From Clostridia bacterium (GTDB lineage Bacteria; Bacillota; Clostridia; Oscillospirales; Acutalibacteraceae), in the NCBI GenBank assembly GCA_017549105.1, contig JAFYVN010000006.1, positions 219,228-283,227 of the forward strand: a stretch of 64,000 nucleotides of DNA, read 5' to 3'. The notes beneath the pieces were generated by a model, which saw only the letters and a list, made by a program, of their open reading frames with translations, did no database searches and was not told where the DNA came from. Below, piece by piece: positions 63,110 to 64,000 of this stretch; the first letter of the stretch is position 1; each line of letters begins with the position of its first letter. Position numbers and translations under genes: made by a program.

Positions 63110-64000
63110 TTATTCAGCGATATCAATAACAACGCCTGAACCAACAGTTCTACCGCCTTCACGGATAGCGAAGCGGAGACCCTTTTCAATAGCGATGGGA
63201 GTGATAAGTTCAACGTTCATATCAACGTTGTCGCCGGGCATACACATTTCTGTGCCTTCGGGAAGGCTGATAACGCCTGTAACGTCAGTTGTTCTGAAAT
63301 AGAACTGAGGACGATAGTTGTTGAAGAAGGGAGTATGACGGCCGCCTTCTTCCTTTGAAAGAACGTAAACCTGACCTGTGAACTTGGTGTGGGGGTTGAT
63401 TGAACCGGGCTTTGCAAGAACCTGGCCACGTTCGATTTCGCTTCTCTGAACACCACGAAGAAGAGCACCGATGTTGTCGCCTGCCTCTGCGTAGTCAAGA
63501 ATCTTACGGAACATTTCGATACCGGTAACAACTACCTTTCTCTTTTCGTCTGTAAGACCAACGATTTCTACTTCTTCACCTGTCTTGAGCTGACCTCTTT
63601 CAACTCTACCAGTAGCAACAGTACCACGACCAGTGATTGTGAATACGTCTTCAACGGGCATGATGAAGGGAAGGTCTGCCTTACGGTCAGGAGTGGGGAT
63701 GTACTCGTCAACAGCAGCCATAAGCTCGTTGATGGGTGCAAGTTCAGCAGCGTTGATGTCGCCACCGTCATAGCTGAGAGCCTGAAGAGCTGAACCCTTG
63801 ATGATGGGAGCTTCTTCGTCGAATTCGTACTCAGCAAGAGTTTCACGGATTTCCATTTCAACAAGCTCGAGGAGTTCGGGGTCGTCAACCTGGTCAACCT
63901 TGTTCATGAAAACGATGATCTTGGGAACGCCAACCTGACGAGCAAGAAGGAGATGTTCCTTAGTCTGAGCCATGGGGCCGTCTGTTGAAGCGATAACAAG
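63110..64000 (-). CDS. tuf: elongation factor Tu (N-terminal part outside the window)
   Basis: The last 296 residues of EF-Tu; the frame stays open to base 64000, so the ATG at 63973 is internal (it is the Met in [10 protein letters not shown]). Visible: GTPase motif NKVD, the GSALQAL (SAL) guanine-base segment, domain 2 start ([18 protein letters not shown]), and the C-terminal end GRTVGSGVV. It delivers aminoacyl-tRNA to the ribosome. Confidence 0.96.
   Translation of the reverse strand, partial: LVIASTDGPMAQTKEHLLLARQVGVPKIIVFMNKVDQVDDPELLELVEMEIRETLAEYEFDEEAPIIKGSALQALSYDGGDINAAELAPINELMAAVDEYIPTPDRKADLPFIMPVEDVFTITGRGTVATGRVERGQLKTGEEVEIVGLTDEKRKVVVTGIEMFRKILDYAEAGDNIGALLRGVQRSEIERGQVLAKPGSINPHTKFTGQVYVLSKEEGGRHTPFFNNYRPQFYFRTTDVTGVISLPEGTEMCMPGDNVDMNVELITPIAIEKGLRFAIREGGRTVGSGVVIDIAE

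Overview
The window looks like chromosomal DNA of an anaerobic, Gram-positive Firmicute of class Clostridia, probably an Oscillospirales/Ruminococcaceae-type gut or rumen bacterium. This rests on AGGAGG-type ribosome binding sites, many near-consensus SigA promoters (TTGACA-17 bp-TATAAT), AddAB instead of RecBCD, a dgt-dnaG-rpoD block, an SdpR/SdpI pair, LexA boxes of the Bacillus/Clostridium type, many oxygen-sensitive radical SAM enzymes and several secreted glycoside hydrolases. No rRNA, tRNA, insertion sequence, prophage or CRISPR array was seen. The first gene (radical SAM) and the last (EF-Tu) are cut by the window edges.

Layout. 1-12.4 kb: two convergent operons carrying six B12-binding-type radical SAM proteins, a family 2 glycosyltransferase and a membrane protein, followed by a sugar-nucleotide epimerase (12.5 kb) and a polytopic membrane protein. 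This is the most likely undescribed pathway in the window. 14.8-17.2 kb: a polar amino acid ABC transporter whose binding protein appears naturally circularly permuted. 17.3-25.4 kb: an RluA pseudouridine synthase, a secreted protein, a lipoprotein, an ECF sigma factor fused to an ectodomain related to that secreted protein, a GH30 hydrolase and an NlpC/P60 hydrolase. 25.4-32.2 kb: a minus-strand run of TrkH, TrkA, an MFS carrier, a membrane-anchored metallophosphoesterase and a YfcC-type carrier. 32.3-37.8 kb: a secreted lipase-like hydrolase with a YhcH cupin, a DUF975-like membrane protein, SdpI/SdpR, an alpha/beta hydrolase and a divergent RHH/XRE regulator pair.

37.8-45.1 kb: exported PHP-domain, GDPD and GH5 enzymes, then a 91-residue membrane protein behind a promoter studded with four LexA-like boxes (a candidate SOS-induced effector), then a metallophosphoesterase, a sugar acetyltransferase and a ChbG-like deacetylase. 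45.1-52.3 kb: alanine racemase, a D-glutamate-cyclase-like protein, rpoD, dnaG, a surface hydrolase and a dGTPase on one strand. 52.4-60.2 kb: YigZ, rpmE, addA, addB. 60.4-63.0 kb: an O-antigen-ligase-like protein, a DUF4886 protein and a small membrane protein in overlapping reading frames. 63.1 kb to the end: tuf.

The genes fall into housekeeping blocks (replication/transcription, recombination, translation), transport, and an accessory layer for cell-surface and glycan work. The first 12 kb stands apart as a compact biosynthetic-looking locus. Starts were chosen by Shine-Dalgarno spacing where several start codons were possible; functions rest on motifs recognised by eye, with no database search.
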